Shown here: positions 33,652-41,161 of the stretch, in pieces
Numbering within the stretch: the stretch's first letter is position 1
Layout: each line of letters begins with the position of its first letter
Origin: Clostridium sp. OF03-18AA
Lineage (GTDB): Bacteria > Bacillota > Clostridia > Lachnospirales > Lachnospiraceae
Direction of reading: 5' to 3'
Length of the DNA stretch: 57,276 bases
NCBI RefSeq assembly: GCF_003478035.1
Contig: NZ_QUEP01000018.1
Coordinates: 1 to 57,276, forward strand
Notes under the pieces: generated by a model
What the model saw: the letters and a program-made list of their open reading frames with translations, nothing else
Told to the model about the DNA's origin: nothing
The model's database searches: none
Made by a program: the position numbers and the translations under genes

Positions 33652-34362
33652 ATGGCAATGCTGGAAGTAAGAGATCTGGAAGTCTATTATGGCGTGATCC
33701 AGGCTTTAAAGGGAATCTCCTTCGATGTAAACCAGGGAGAGATCGTTGCTCTGATCGGTGCCAACGGTGCCGGTAAGACGACTACGCTGCACACGGTAAC
33801 AGGACTTTTAAGTGCCCGTTCCGGACATATCATCTATGAGGGAACCGATATCACAAGAGTCCCGGGCTACAAGCTTGTCAGCATGGGCATCGCCCATGTT
33901 CCGGAGGGGCGCCGCGTGTTCTCCACGCTCTCCGTTCTCCAGAATTTAAAGCTGGGCGCTTATACGAGAAAGGACAAGGCGGAGATGGAAGCGACGTTGA
34001 ACATGATCTACGAGCGTTTCCCGCGTCTGAAGGAGCGTGTGAACCAGCCAGCCGGTACTCTCTCCGGCGGTGAGCAGCAGATGCTCGCCATGGGCCGCGC
34101 TCTCATGAGCCACCCGAAGCTGATCGTTCTTGACGAGCCGTCGATGGGTCTGTCTCCGATCTATGTGAATGAGGTGTTTGACATTATCCAGAGTATCAAC
34201 CGCGACGGTGTGACGGTTCTCCTGGTCGAGCAGAATGCGAAGAAGGCGCTTTCGATCGTGAATAAGGCGTATGTGCTTGAGACGGGGAAGATCGTTTTGA
34301 GTGGGGATGCGAAGGATATGATGAATAATGATCAGGTGAAGAAAGCTTATCTGAGTGAGTAA
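33652..34362 (+). CDS. livF: Branched-chain amino-acid ABC transporter ATPase LivF
   Basis: 236 residues, single ABC domain. Walker A GANGAGKTTTLHTVTG, signature LSGGEQQMLAMGRAL, Walker B LIVLDEPSMGLSPI, and VLLVEQNAKKAL as H-loop region (Gln in place of the usual His, as is normal for LivF). The start is supported by AGGAGGAG. Last gene of the operon; a terminator follows. Confidence 0.94.
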   Translation: MAMLEVRDLEVYYGVIQALKGISFDVNQGEIVALIGANGAGKTTTLHTVTGLLSARSGHIIYEGTDITRVPGYKLVSMGIAHVPEGRRVFSTLSVLQNLKLGAYTRKDKAEMEATLNMIYERFPRLKERVNQPAGTLSGGEQQMLAMGRALMSHPKLIVLDEPSMGLSPIYVNEVFDIIQSINRDGVTVLLVEQNAKKALSIVNKAYVLETGKIVLSGDAKDMMNNDQVKKAYLSE

Positions 34363-34378
34363 GTGGATTGATCTGTGG

Positions 34379-34414
34379 TTACGGCTTACGCGTTGCGTGG
34401 GCCGTAATTTTTTT
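34379..34414 (+). terminator. Intrinsic terminator of the liv operon
   Basis: TTACGGC/GCCGTAA stem (34379-34385, 34401-34407) followed by seven T. Confidence 0.88.
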
Positions 34415-34594
34415 GAATGATTCATAGTGGCGGAAGGCGGGACGCGTTGAGCCTGTTTTATATTTTCTTACAGTTCTATAAATTGGGAAATTTTGTGTAA
34501 CTTTTTGGCGATTTTATGGTATACTCTTTACAGACAGCACTGAAACTGTGCAGAATTAAGGATAATAGCAACTTGTACAGGGGAGGAAGATATT

Positions 34595-35200
34595 ATGAGC
34601 AAAGTCATCACTATCAGCCGTGAATTCGGCAGCGGCGGACGCGAGATCGGCGTCTGCCTCGCAAAGAAACTTGGGATTCCTGTTTACGATAAGGAACTGA
34701 TCGCTATGGCGGCCGAGGACAGCAATATCTCTGAGGATCTTTTTCACGCAAACGATGAGGTGATCGCCAGACAGAAGCGGATCAACTATGATGATCTCGC
34801 AACGGTCGATCCTTTCTCTCCTGCCTATGAGATCCCGGTTTCCGATCAGCTTTTTGTGATCCAGTCGAAGATCATCCGCCAGCTTGCGAACGAGGGACCT
34901 TGTGTCATCATCGGAAGATGTTCTGACGTGATCGTTGAGGATGCTTTCCGGGTATTTATCTCCTCCGGTCTCAAAAAGCGTGTGGAGCGCATCCTGGCGC
35001 TTGAAAAGGAACCGGATGAGGATGTGAAGAAGCTGGAAAGCCGGATTCGTGCCATCGACGCGAAGCGCCGCGACTACTATCAGTACTACAGCGGCAATGA
35101 GTGGGGCAAACCGAAAAATTATGATCTCTGCTTAAACAGCGGTACTCTCGGGATCGAGCGGTGCGTGGAGATCATTGCGAATACGGTGTCATTGGAATAG
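34595..35200 (+). CDS. Cytidylate kinase-like family protein
   Basis: 201 residues. P-loop SREFGSGGREIG (res ~8-19) and the GPCVIIGRCSDVIV segment place it in the cytidylate-kinase-like family (Pfam Cytidylate_kin2), which is common in Firmicutes. It is shorter and differs from true Cmk, so nucleotide phosphorylation is likely but the acceptor is unknown. Later segments FISSGLKKRVERILALE and RAIDAKRRDYYQYYSGNEWG include the Arg-rich lid. RBS GGGGAGG lies 9 nt before ATG. A -10 TATACT is near 34515. It is monocistronic. Confidence 0.85.
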   Translation: MSKVITISREFGSGGREIGVCLAKKLGIPVYDKELIAMAAEDSNISEDLFHANDEVIARQKRINYDDLATVDPFSPAYEIPVSDQLFVIQSKIIRQLANEGPCVIIGRCSDVIVEDAFRVFISSGLKKRVERILALEKEPDEDVKKLESRIRAIDAKRRDYYQYYSGNEWGKPKNYDLCLNSGTLGIERCVEIIANTVSLE

Positions 35201-35571
35201 GATATAGAGATTTTGATCGGCTGGAAATCCCCGGCATAGTTATGAGCACATGGCTGCGCCGGGGATTTTTCGTGATATTCCCGTCTTCTGTAATCCTGAC
35301 CTTTTACGTCCTTGTATCGTACTTACAAATTTACAACTAGTCTTCTATCCCCACTGCTGTTCGGATCTTTTTTGTTCTGATCATTCTTCTGCTCTTCTTT
35401 ATTTTTTAGCCTTTATTATTTCATTCTTTTGTATGTTTTATCACATAAAAGCGTAAAACTTCAACTTATTGAATTTTTCTATTGACAAATGCATCTGACA
35501 GCGCTATGATAACTTCAGCAGCCGGAAAGAATCGATCCGGCGGTCAATCTTCAGAGAGGAGAACAGCAGAT
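35201..35571 (+). promoter_or_regulatory. Intergenic region and promoter of the DAHP synthase leader
   Basis: 371 bp. After the terminator, AT-rich DNA of no visible function leads to a promoter with -35 TTGACA (35482-35487), 17-nt spacer and -10 TATGAT (35505-35510). The leader peptide RBS AGAGAGGAG is at about 35554-35562. Confidence 0.8.
35225..35272 (+). terminator. Intrinsic terminator after cytidylate kinase-like gene
   Basis: 11-bp stem AAATCCCCGGC/GCCGGGGATTT (35225-35235, 35258-35268) with T-run. Confidence 0.85.
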
Positions 35572-35697
35572 ATGAAGAACCAGATGATGAATCTTTTTGC
35601 ATCCTATTCTTTTTATTATTTTCCGGGCTATTATTACGGCGCGGACTGTTTCTGCTGCAAAAAACAAACCTCTCCGATCGAAGGTCAAAGGGCCTGA
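35572..35697 (+). CDS. Phe/Tyr-rich leader peptide of DAHP synthase gene
   Basis: 41 residues starting at ATG 35572 behind AGAGGAGAACAGCAGAT. The segment SFYYFPGYYYGADCFCC (res 13-29) holds most of the 10 Phe/Tyr codons, a density far above chance, and there is no Trp. It sits between a consensus promoter and an intrinsic terminator, directly before the first enzyme of aromatic amino-acid synthesis. The peptide itself is probably not functional; ribosome stalling at Phe/Tyr codons when charged tRNAs are scarce would control terminator formation, as in the known pheA and trp leaders. Confidence 0.85.
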   Translation: MKNQMMNLFASYSFYYFPGYYYGADCFCCKKQTSPIEGQRA

Positions 35698-35720
35698 GGA
35701 AACGTAACGAAAACGTGGAG

Positions 35721-35761
35721 CCGGTGTTTGCGATTGCAGCAGACACCGGATTTTTTATTTT
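35721..35761 (+). terminator. Attenuator terminator before DAHP synthase gene
   Basis: 11-bp stem 35721-35731 with 35739-35749 (CCGGTGTTTGC/GCAGACACCGG, one G-T pair), 7-nt loop, then ATTTTTTATTTT. Bases 35734-35743 in the loop and 3' arm are exactly complementary to 35651-35660 in the leader coding region, giving a 10-bp competing antiterminator. Confidence 0.85.
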
Positions 35762-35785
35762 AACAGAAAAAAGGAGAAAACAATC

Positions 35786-36796
35786 ATGATCATTATCTTA
35801 AAGAAAGACGCCAATAAACAGAAAGTAGAATCTTTAAAGACCGAACTTGTAAACCAGGGCTTCAAGCTTCATCTCTCTGAGGGAACCGAAGCTTCCCTGA
35901 TCGGACTGATCGGTGATACGAGTATGATCCATGAGGACTGGCTGCGCGCCAACGATGTCGTTGAGGATGTCCGCCGGATCCGCGAGCCGTACAAAAAGGC
36001 AAACCGCTCCATGCACCCGGATGACACCGTGATCGATATCTGCGACAGAAAGATCGGCGGCGGCAATTTCCAGGTGATCGCCGGACCGTGTTCGATCGAG
36101 ACGAAGGAACAGATCACAGAGGTCGCTGAGGATGTGAAACGCTCCGGCGCTACTCTTCTCCGCGGCGGTGCTTTCAAGCCGAGAACTTCCCCGTACGCAT
36201 TCCAGGGGCTTCATGAGCACGGTCTTGATCTTCTCCTCGAGGCAAAAAAAGCCACAGGTCTCCCGGTCGTCACAGAGATCATGAGTGCTGAGCATCTCCC
36301 GCTCTTCGATGACGTGGATGTCATCCAGGTCGGTGCGAGAAATATGCAGAACTTCGAGCTCTTAAAGGTTCTCGGAAAGATCGACAAGCCGATCCTCTTA
36401 AAGCGCGGACTTGCCAACACTCTGGACGAGCTCTTGATGAGTGCCGAGTACATCATGGCAGGTGGAAATGAAAAGGTCATCCTCTGTGAGCGCGGGATCC
36501 GTACTTTCGAGACTTCCTACAGAAATACGCTCGATATCTCCGCTGTCCCGATGTTAAAGAAGAAAACTCACCTTCCGGTCATCATCGACCCGAGCCACGC
36601 AGCCGGGATCCGTTTCATGGTCGAGCCGCTCGCTATGGCAGCGATCGCAGCCGGAGCTGACGGTCTCATGATCGAGGTCCACAACAATCCTGAAAAAGCC
36701 CTCTGCGACGGTGCCCAGTCCCTGACACCGGAGATGTTTGATCATCTGATGAAGAAAGTGAATAAGACGGTGGATTTCTTCCATACACTTGGGTAA
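35786..36796 (+). CDS. aroF: 3-deoxy-7-phosphoheptulonate (DAHP) synthase, type I-beta
   Basis: 336 residues. Condenses phosphoenolpyruvate and erythrose 4-phosphate, the first step of the shikimate pathway. An N-terminal ~70-residue ferredoxin-like regulatory domain (MIIILKKDANKQKVESLKTELVNQG) precedes the barrel, as in the Thermotoga-type enzyme, where it mediates feedback by Phe/Tyr. Barrel motifs: VIAGPCSIETKEQI, LRGGAFKPRTSPYAFQGL, VGARNMQNFELL, LLKRGLANTLDE, ILCERGIRTFE and IIDPSHAAG (metal ligands Cys, His, Glu, Asp). RBS AAAAGGAG before ATG. Expression is set by the upstream leader-peptide attenuator. Monocistronic, ended by a hairpin. Confidence 0.95.
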   Translation: MIIILKKDANKQKVESLKTELVNQGFKLHLSEGTEASLIGLIGDTSMIHEDWLRANDVVEDVRRIREPYKKANRSMHPDDTVIDICDRKIGGGNFQVIAGPCSIETKEQITEVAEDVKRSGATLLRGGAFKPRTSPYAFQGLHEHGLDLLLEAKKATGLPVVTEIMSAEHLPLFDDVDVIQVGARNMQNFELLKVLGKIDKPILLKRGLANTLDELLMSAEYIMAGGNEKVILCERGIRTFETSYRNTLDISAVPMLKKKTHLPVIIDPSHAAGIRFMVEPLAMAAIAAGADGLMIEVHNNPEKALCDGAQSLTPEMFDHLMKKVNKTVDFFHTLG

Positions 36797-37149
36797 GCCG
36801 ATCATCTGTCTGAAATCACCGCCATGCAGAATATAAAATGCCCCCTGAATCTCGTTCACTCAGGGGGCATTCCTGGTATTTTTCTCTTGTATCCCAGCAT
36901 TTTGATCTTAAATGTAAAAAATATATTTTCTCATGTTTTGAACCCAAATGGAAAATGCAAGAACACCTACAGCGGCCATACTATTCAGGCATATATAAAC
37001 ATATTGCCGGGTTGCGAAAAATATAAAATCAGATTTTTCTTTTTCTAAATATGCAGTATAATAAATTTGTCAATATTTTAGGCAGACCAATCCCGCAAAG
37101 ACGGCTGCCCGGCAGATTTTCATTGAAATATTTCAGGGAGGTTTCCACT
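36797..37149. promoter_or_regulatory. Intergenic region aroF-cupin
   Basis: 353 bp with no gene. It holds the aroF terminator hairpin (ATGCCCCCTGA/TCAGGGGGCAT, 36838-36848 with 36860-36870; T-run weak and displaced) and an AT-rich stretch with a TATAAT near 37058-37063 that probably serves the cupin gene. Confidence 0.55.
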
Positions 37150-37506
37150 ATGGTCAGAAAAACAGAAGTCGCATTTGTACCGAATTTAAGAGGCGGTGAA
37201 GGCACCGTCGAGATCCGTCATCTTTTAAGCAAGGACGAGCTCATGGGACATGCATCCATGTACGCACACGTGATCATCCCGCCGCACGGCAGCATCGGTT
37301 TCCACCAGCATGTAGAAAATACCGAGCCGTACTATGTGATCAAAGGAAAGGGGATCTTTGAGGACAACGACCACACAGAGACCGAGATCCACCCGGGCGA
37401 TGTCTGTGTGATCGAGGTTGGTCAGAGCCATGCCATCAAAAATCCGTTTGATGAGCCGTTAGAATTTATGGCACTTGTGATCAATGAACGCGGAAAAGAG
37501 ATTTAA
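37150..37506 (+). CDS. Small cupin-domain protein
   Basis: 118 residues, single cupin barrel (cupin_2 type). Motif 1 with metal ligands: HGSIGFHQHVENTEPYYVIKGKG; motif 2: HPGDVCVIEVGQSHAIKN. ATG 37150 follows GGGAGG; codons further upstream in the frame lack a site. The substrate is unknown; such proteins are often sugar-phosphate isomerases or dioxygenase-like, but no assignment is possible. Its end overlaps the convergent MATE gene by 4 nt. Confidence 0.85.
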   Translation: MVRKTEVAFVPNLRGGEGTVEIRHLLSKDELMGHASMYAHVIIPPHGSIGFHQHVENTEPYYVIKGKGIFEDNDHTETEIHPGDVCVIEVGQSHAIKNPFDEPLEFMALVINERGKEI

Positions 37507-38873
37507 ATCTGCTTTTCCCAGTCCATCCGAAGCAAGAATACGATAAAAATGATCGAGCTTAAGCTCCATGTCAGCGGGTAAGCCGATGAGATCGTCCGGA
37601 ATACCGGAATGATCCGGAGTGCGATCGTCACATAGAGAACGCGGATCCCACACCAGCAGATGAGCATCGTGAACATCGGGACCACTGATTTTCCGGCTCC
37701 GCGGAGGACGCCGGACGCGCAGTTGGAAAATGCCAGAAGGAAAAAGAACAGTGCAACCGTTCTTCCATGGATCGTTCCGAAGCGGATCGCTTCCGGTGCA
37801 TCGACAAAGATCCTAAGAAGGATCGGGATCCAGATAAAAAGACAGATTCCCACAAGCTCTGCCATCACCATGCCGAACGCAAGGCCGATGGCGGAGCCTT
37901 TTTTTGCCCGGTCTGCTCTCCCGGCTCCAAGATTCTGGCTCACAAAGGTCGTGAGCGCCATGGACATGCTCATGATCGGGAGAAACGCGATCCCCTCAAG
38001 CTTCGCAAAGGCACCCTGTCCGGAGATCGCGAATGCGCCGAATGTATTGATATTTGACTGGACGACGAGATTTCCGATGCTGATGACCGAGTTCTGGAGC
38101 CCCGTCGGAAGTCCCTGGACGATAACCTGGCGGATCATTTCTTTATGGAAACGCAGTTCCTTCCAATGGATCGTCGCTGCCCCGCCGTCCTTTACCATGC
38201 GTGACAGGCATAAAAGAACGCTGAGTCCCTGCGCGATCACGGTCGCAACCGCGGCTCCGGCTGCGCTCCATTTGAATCCGGCGACAAAAATGAGATCCAG
38301 GATCATGTTCACCACGGAGGAAAAGATCAGGTAATAGAGTGGATGTACGCTGTCCCCGACCGCCCGCATGATGTTCATGCAGATGTTGTACATGATGACC
38401 GTGGAAACGCCGGCAAAATAGATTCCAAAGTACAGTCGCGCCTCCGTCATTACGCTGTCCGGCGTGTGAAGCCAGCCAAGCAGGATCGGGACAAACACCT
38501 GACCGATGATCGTCGCGAGAATAGAAAACACGATTCCAAGAAGGAAGTTCGTGTGGACTGCCCGCCGCAGGTTCTCCTCGTCCTGTGCTCCAAAGTATTT
38601 TGAGATCACGACTCCGCCGCCGATCGCAATCCCGCCGAAGAGCGTGATCACCGACATCGTCACATTTCCGGACAGGCTGACCGCCGCGAATGCATCATTG
38701 CTCGCATAGTTCCCGACAACCCAGGCGTCCGCCATGTTGTAGAGCTGCTGCAGAAGCTGACCGAGAAAGATCGGGATCATAAACGTAAAAAGCCCCTTCG
38801 CGATCGGTCCTTCCGTCAGATTTCCTTTCTGATCCGCATTTTTCTTTGCCGTGCTTTTTCTGAAAAAATCCAT
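37503..38873 (-). CDS. MATE-family multidrug efflux transporter
   Basis: 456 residues, 12 membrane segments, Na+/H+-driven antiporter type. Family features: GPIAKGLFTFMIPIFLGQLLQQLYNMADAWVVGNYASNDAFAAVSLSGN (TM1-2) and the matching QGLPTGLQNSVISIGNLVVQSNINTFG in the second half. RBS GGGGAGGAAAAAG precedes the ATG. The promoter carries a palindromic operator just downstream of the -10 that is nearly identical to one before the aldo/keto reductase gene, so both are probably repressed by one TetR-type protein, possibly that at 46350-47039. Substrates are unknown. Confidence 0.9.
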   Translation of the reverse strand: MDFFRKSTAKKNADQKGNLTEGPIAKGLFTFMIPIFLGQLLQQLYNMADAWVVGNYASNDAFAAVSLSGNVTMSVITLFGGIAIGGGVVISKYFGAQDEENLRRAVHTNFLLGIVFSILATIIGQVFVPILLGWLHTPDSVMTEARLYFGIYFAGVSTVIMYNICMNIMRAVGDSVHPLYYLIFSSVVNMILDLIFVAGFKWSAAGAAVATVIAQGLSVLLCLSRMVKDGGAATIHWKELRFHKEMIRQVIVQGLPTGLQNSVISIGNLVVQSNINTFGAFAISGQGAFAKLEGIAFLPIMSMSMALTTFVSQNLGAGRADRAKKGSAIGLAFGMVMAELVGICLFIWIPILLRIFVDAPEAIRFGTIHGRTVALFFFLLAFSNCASGVLRGAGKSVVPMFTMLICWCGIRVLYVTIALRIIPVFRTISSAYPLTWSLSSIIFIVFLLRMDWEKQI

Positions 38874-38928
38874 CTTTTTCCTCCCCGCAGGACCAGGGAA
38901 TATCCGCCGTTCACGGACATTCGTCGTT

Positions 38929-38982
38929 TAAGTGACACGTTGTAACTAATATAATCGTATCATGCAAGTACCTGCTTGTCAA
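38929..38982 (-). promoter_or_regulatory. MATE promoter with TetR-type operator, copy 1
   Basis: Minus strand -35 TTGACA (38982-38977), 17-nt spacer, -10 TACGAT (38959-38954), then an imperfect palindrome AGTGACACGTTGTAACT (within 38929-38949; arms AGTGACA / TGTAACT) at the transcription start. Confidence 0.8.
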
Positions 38983-39022
38983 GTGAAGGTATTTCCTGCG
39001 CTATGCTTATAATCTTCGTGTT

Positions 39023-39070
39023 GAAAGGCGCCTATACACGGATTTTTCCTGTCCGTGCACGGCGCCTTTT
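39023..39070 (+). terminator. Strong terminator-like hairpin without an obvious upstream gene
   Basis: Outer stem AAAGGCGCC/GGCGCCTTT and inner CACGGA/TCCGTG form a nearly continuous ~16-bp hairpin ending in TTTT. A TATAAT at 39008-39013 lies just before it. Confidence 0.55.
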
Positions 39071-39112
39071 CATTCATTATTTTCTGATCCGGGCAGGCAT
39101 ACTCTTCCTGTC

Positions 39113-39190
39113 TCAGTCCAGCTTCTTTTTCGTCAGATATGTCAGATGCACCACGCTGTCCGGAAGCTGCTCCACTGCCTTCAAGTTCAT
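39113..39190 (-). CDS. Possible 25-residue peptide
   Basis: ATG 39190 has a strong ribosome binding site (AAAGGAGG, 3-4 nt away, rather close). The product MNLKAVEQLPDSVVHLTYL and six more residues (basic end KKKLD) matches no family I know. Its first eight residues (MNLKAVEQ) resemble those of the next small ORF (MKLNSVKQ). Could be a real micropeptide or chance. Confidence 0.3.
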   Translation of the reverse strand: MNLKAVEQLPDSVVHLTYLTKKKLD

Positions 39191-39325
39191 TTTCCTCCTT
39201 TCGATTTCCGATTCTTCCAAATTTCTAGCTTCCATCTCTCTGCCTAACCAACCGCTGATTCGCTGATTGTTTTCCAGGCACCATTCATCAGATTTTCCCA
39301 TCTTCCGCCGCGTACAACCGCAGCA

Positions 39326-39472
39326 TTAATTTCCAAGTGATAACAAATCCGTCCACTCTTTCACATCTGCCTGCGCCTTCGGAACGTTGTTTCTCGAAAC
39401 AGACAGTCCGTTATCCACGACATCTGCGGCCGCCATGACTATACTGATCTGTTTCACACTGTTCAGTTTCAT
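39326..39472 (-). CDS. Possible 48-residue peptide
   Basis: Starts at ATG 39472 (MKLNSVKQISIVMAAADV...) with a weak site; an in-frame ATG at 39538 would give 70 residues. The body (DNGLSVSRNNVPKAQADVKEW) is well composed and hydrophilic. Function not recognised. Confidence 0.3.
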   Translation of the reverse strand: MKLNSVKQISIVMAAADVVDNGLSVSRNNVPKAQADVKEWTDLLSLGN

Positions 39473-39585
39473 TTTGCTCTTTTTCGTCCTTTCATGATTC
39501 CTGCAAGCAGGAGATTCAGCCCGAATATCATAACACATGTTTGCGCAATGCGCGGACAGGAACCAGCGGCCTGCCGAACCGGTCC

Positions 39586-39657
39586 TTGTCTTTTCGGGTC
39601 TCTCATGCTATAATCCGATTGATACTACCGATTATATATTCCGATTGTAACAATCGG
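39586..39657 (+). promoter_or_regulatory. MerR gene promoter and palindrome
   Basis: -35 TTGTCT (39586-39591), 17-nt spacer, -10 TATAAT (39609-39614), followed by CCGATTG and CCGATTA half-sites and a perfect CCGATTG-TAA-CAATCGG palindrome (39641-39657), a likely autoregulatory site. Confidence 0.65.
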
Positions 39658-39714
39658 TCAATGGCTTTTGGTATCTGATTTGTGAATTTTTTGTGTCCCA
39701 TGGAGGAATTTCAT

Positions 39715-40122
39715 ATGTATTCGATGAAAGAAGTCTGCCAGGAAACGAATCTAACGTACCAGGCTCTGAAATATTACTGCAATGAAGGATTAGTTCCCAA
39801 CGTAAAACGTGACAGCAACAACCGCCGTATTTTCGATGAACATGATGTAAAATGGATCAAAGACCTGGTCTGCCTGAAAAAATGCGGGATGAGCATTCAG
39901 GAAATGAAGGAATATCTTGCCCTTTGTCTTCAGGGCGAGAGCACGATCATGAAACGAAAGGAAATGCTTTCCAGAAAGCATGAAATGCTGCGCGAATCCA
40001 TCCGGGAGCTGGAGAACAGCATCGACTATATCGACTGGAAGCAGAATTTTTACGATGAGGTGCTTTCCGGGAAACGCCCGTATGTCAGCAACCTGATCTG
40101 CTTAAAAGAAGAAACAGACTGA
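39715..40122 (+). CDS. MerR-family transcriptional regulator
   Basis: 135 residues. N-terminal winged helix: SMKEVCQETNLTYQALKYYCNEGLVPNVKRDSNNRRIFDEHDVKWIKDLVCLKKCGMSIQEMKEYL, followed by a dimerisation helix (RKEMLSRKHEMLRESIRELENSIDYIDWK). No Cys pair or effector domain, so the inducer cannot be read. ATG 39715 follows GGAGG by 8 nt and was preferred to 39682. It is followed 17 nt later by the TrmH-like gene, with which it may be co-transcribed. A palindrome in its own leader suggests autoregulation. Confidence 0.9.
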   Translation: MYSMKEVCQETNLTYQALKYYCNEGLVPNVKRDSNNRRIFDEHDVKWIKDLVCLKKCGMSIQEMKEYLALCLQGESTIMKRKEMLSRKHEMLRESIRELENSIDYIDWKQNFYDEVLSGKRPYVSNLICLKEETD

Positions 40123-40139
40123 GCCGAAAAGGAGATTTT

Positions 40140-40964
40140 ATGCCAGCAATCATAACGATCACCGACCTTAATCTGCCGGAACTCGACCTCTTTTCCCGCT
40201 ATTCCGAGTCCCAGCTTTATCATATCAACGAACCGGCCCCCGGGATCTTCATTGCGGAAAGCCCGAATGTGATCCGCCGCGCCCTGAATGCCGGATACGA
40301 ACCTGTCTCCATCCTGATCGAGGACCGGCAGACGGATCCATGGATCCCGGAACTTTTTTCCGATTACCCGGACCTTCCCGTTTATACCGCAGCTGCCTCT
40401 CTTCTCACAAATCTCACCGGCTTCGCACTGACACGCGGACTTCTCTGCGCCATGAAGCGGAAGCCGATGCCTTCTGTGGAGGAGATCTGTAAAGGAAAAC
40501 GCCGGATCGCCGTGCTCGAAAATGTTGTAAATCCAACAAATATCGGCGCCATCTTCCGCTCAGCCGCAGCGCTCGGCATGGATGCCGTCCTACTCTCCTC
40601 CGGCTGCAGCGACCCGTTTTACCGGAGAGCCGCCAGAGTCAGCATGGGAACCGTTTTCCAGATCCCGTGGACTTATTTTCCGAAAGAGGCCGATCTCTCC
40701 GCAGGCGGACTTACACACCTCAAAGCCATGGGATACAAGACTGCCGCCATGGCATTAAAGGAAGATTCCGTCTCCATCGATGATCCCGGACTTCTCTCAG
40801 AAGAAAAGCTCGCCGTGATCCTCGGAACCGAGGGCGACGGTCTCGCCTCCGCCACGATCGATGGCTGTGACTACACGGTCATGATCCCGATGGCGCATGG
40901 CGTTGACTCCTTAAATGTCGCAGCGGCGAGTGCGGTGGCGTTCTGGGAGCTCTCGAGACATTGA
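40140..40964 (+). CDS. SpoU/TrmH-family RNA 2'-O-methyltransferase
   Basis: 274 residues. Knotted SPOUT fold with the three family motifs: NPTNIGAIFRSAAALG (motif 1, catalytic Arg), LAVILGTEGDGL (motif 2) and TVMIPMAHGVDSLNVAAASAVAFWEL (motif 3). An N-terminal ~110-residue substrate-binding domain precedes it. Methylates ribose in tRNA or rRNA using AdoMet; the exact target is not deducible. It starts 17 nt after the MerR gene behind AAAAGGAG. Confidence 0.9.
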   Translation: MPAIITITDLNLPELDLFSRYSESQLYHINEPAPGIFIAESPNVIRRALNAGYEPVSILIEDRQTDPWIPELFSDYPDLPVYTAAASLLTNLTGFALTRGLLCAMKRKPMPSVEEICKGKRRIAVLENVVNPTNIGAIFRSAAALGMDAVLLSSGCSDPFYRRAARVSMGTVFQIPWTYFPKEADLSAGGLTHLKAMGYKTAAMALKEDSVSIDDPGLLSEEKLAVILGTEGDGLASATIDGCDYTVMIPMAHGVDSLNVAAASAVAFWELSRH

Positions 40965-41161
40965 CGAGACCGGAACCCTGACATCTTCTCGCGTCGGATG
41001 CGTTTGTCCTTGATAACCGATTGCTTCGTGCAGGCACGCATCGCCACCTCATGAACACTCGGCAAATTCCGCCATGTGAAAAATCTGTGTATTTCACAGT
41101 TTTAACAAACTTAATTCGTATACTTCTTTGTATACTTCATTTTAGAAAGGATCTGATTCTC

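Larger units (their letters stand above)
38990..39714. other. Intergenic region between MATE and MerR genes
   Basis: About 700 bp without a confident gene. It contains a long hairpin ending in T-run (39023-39070), two short possible minus-strand ORFs (39113-39190, 39326-39472) and the MerR promoter. Otherwise nothing recognised. Confidence 0.5.
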
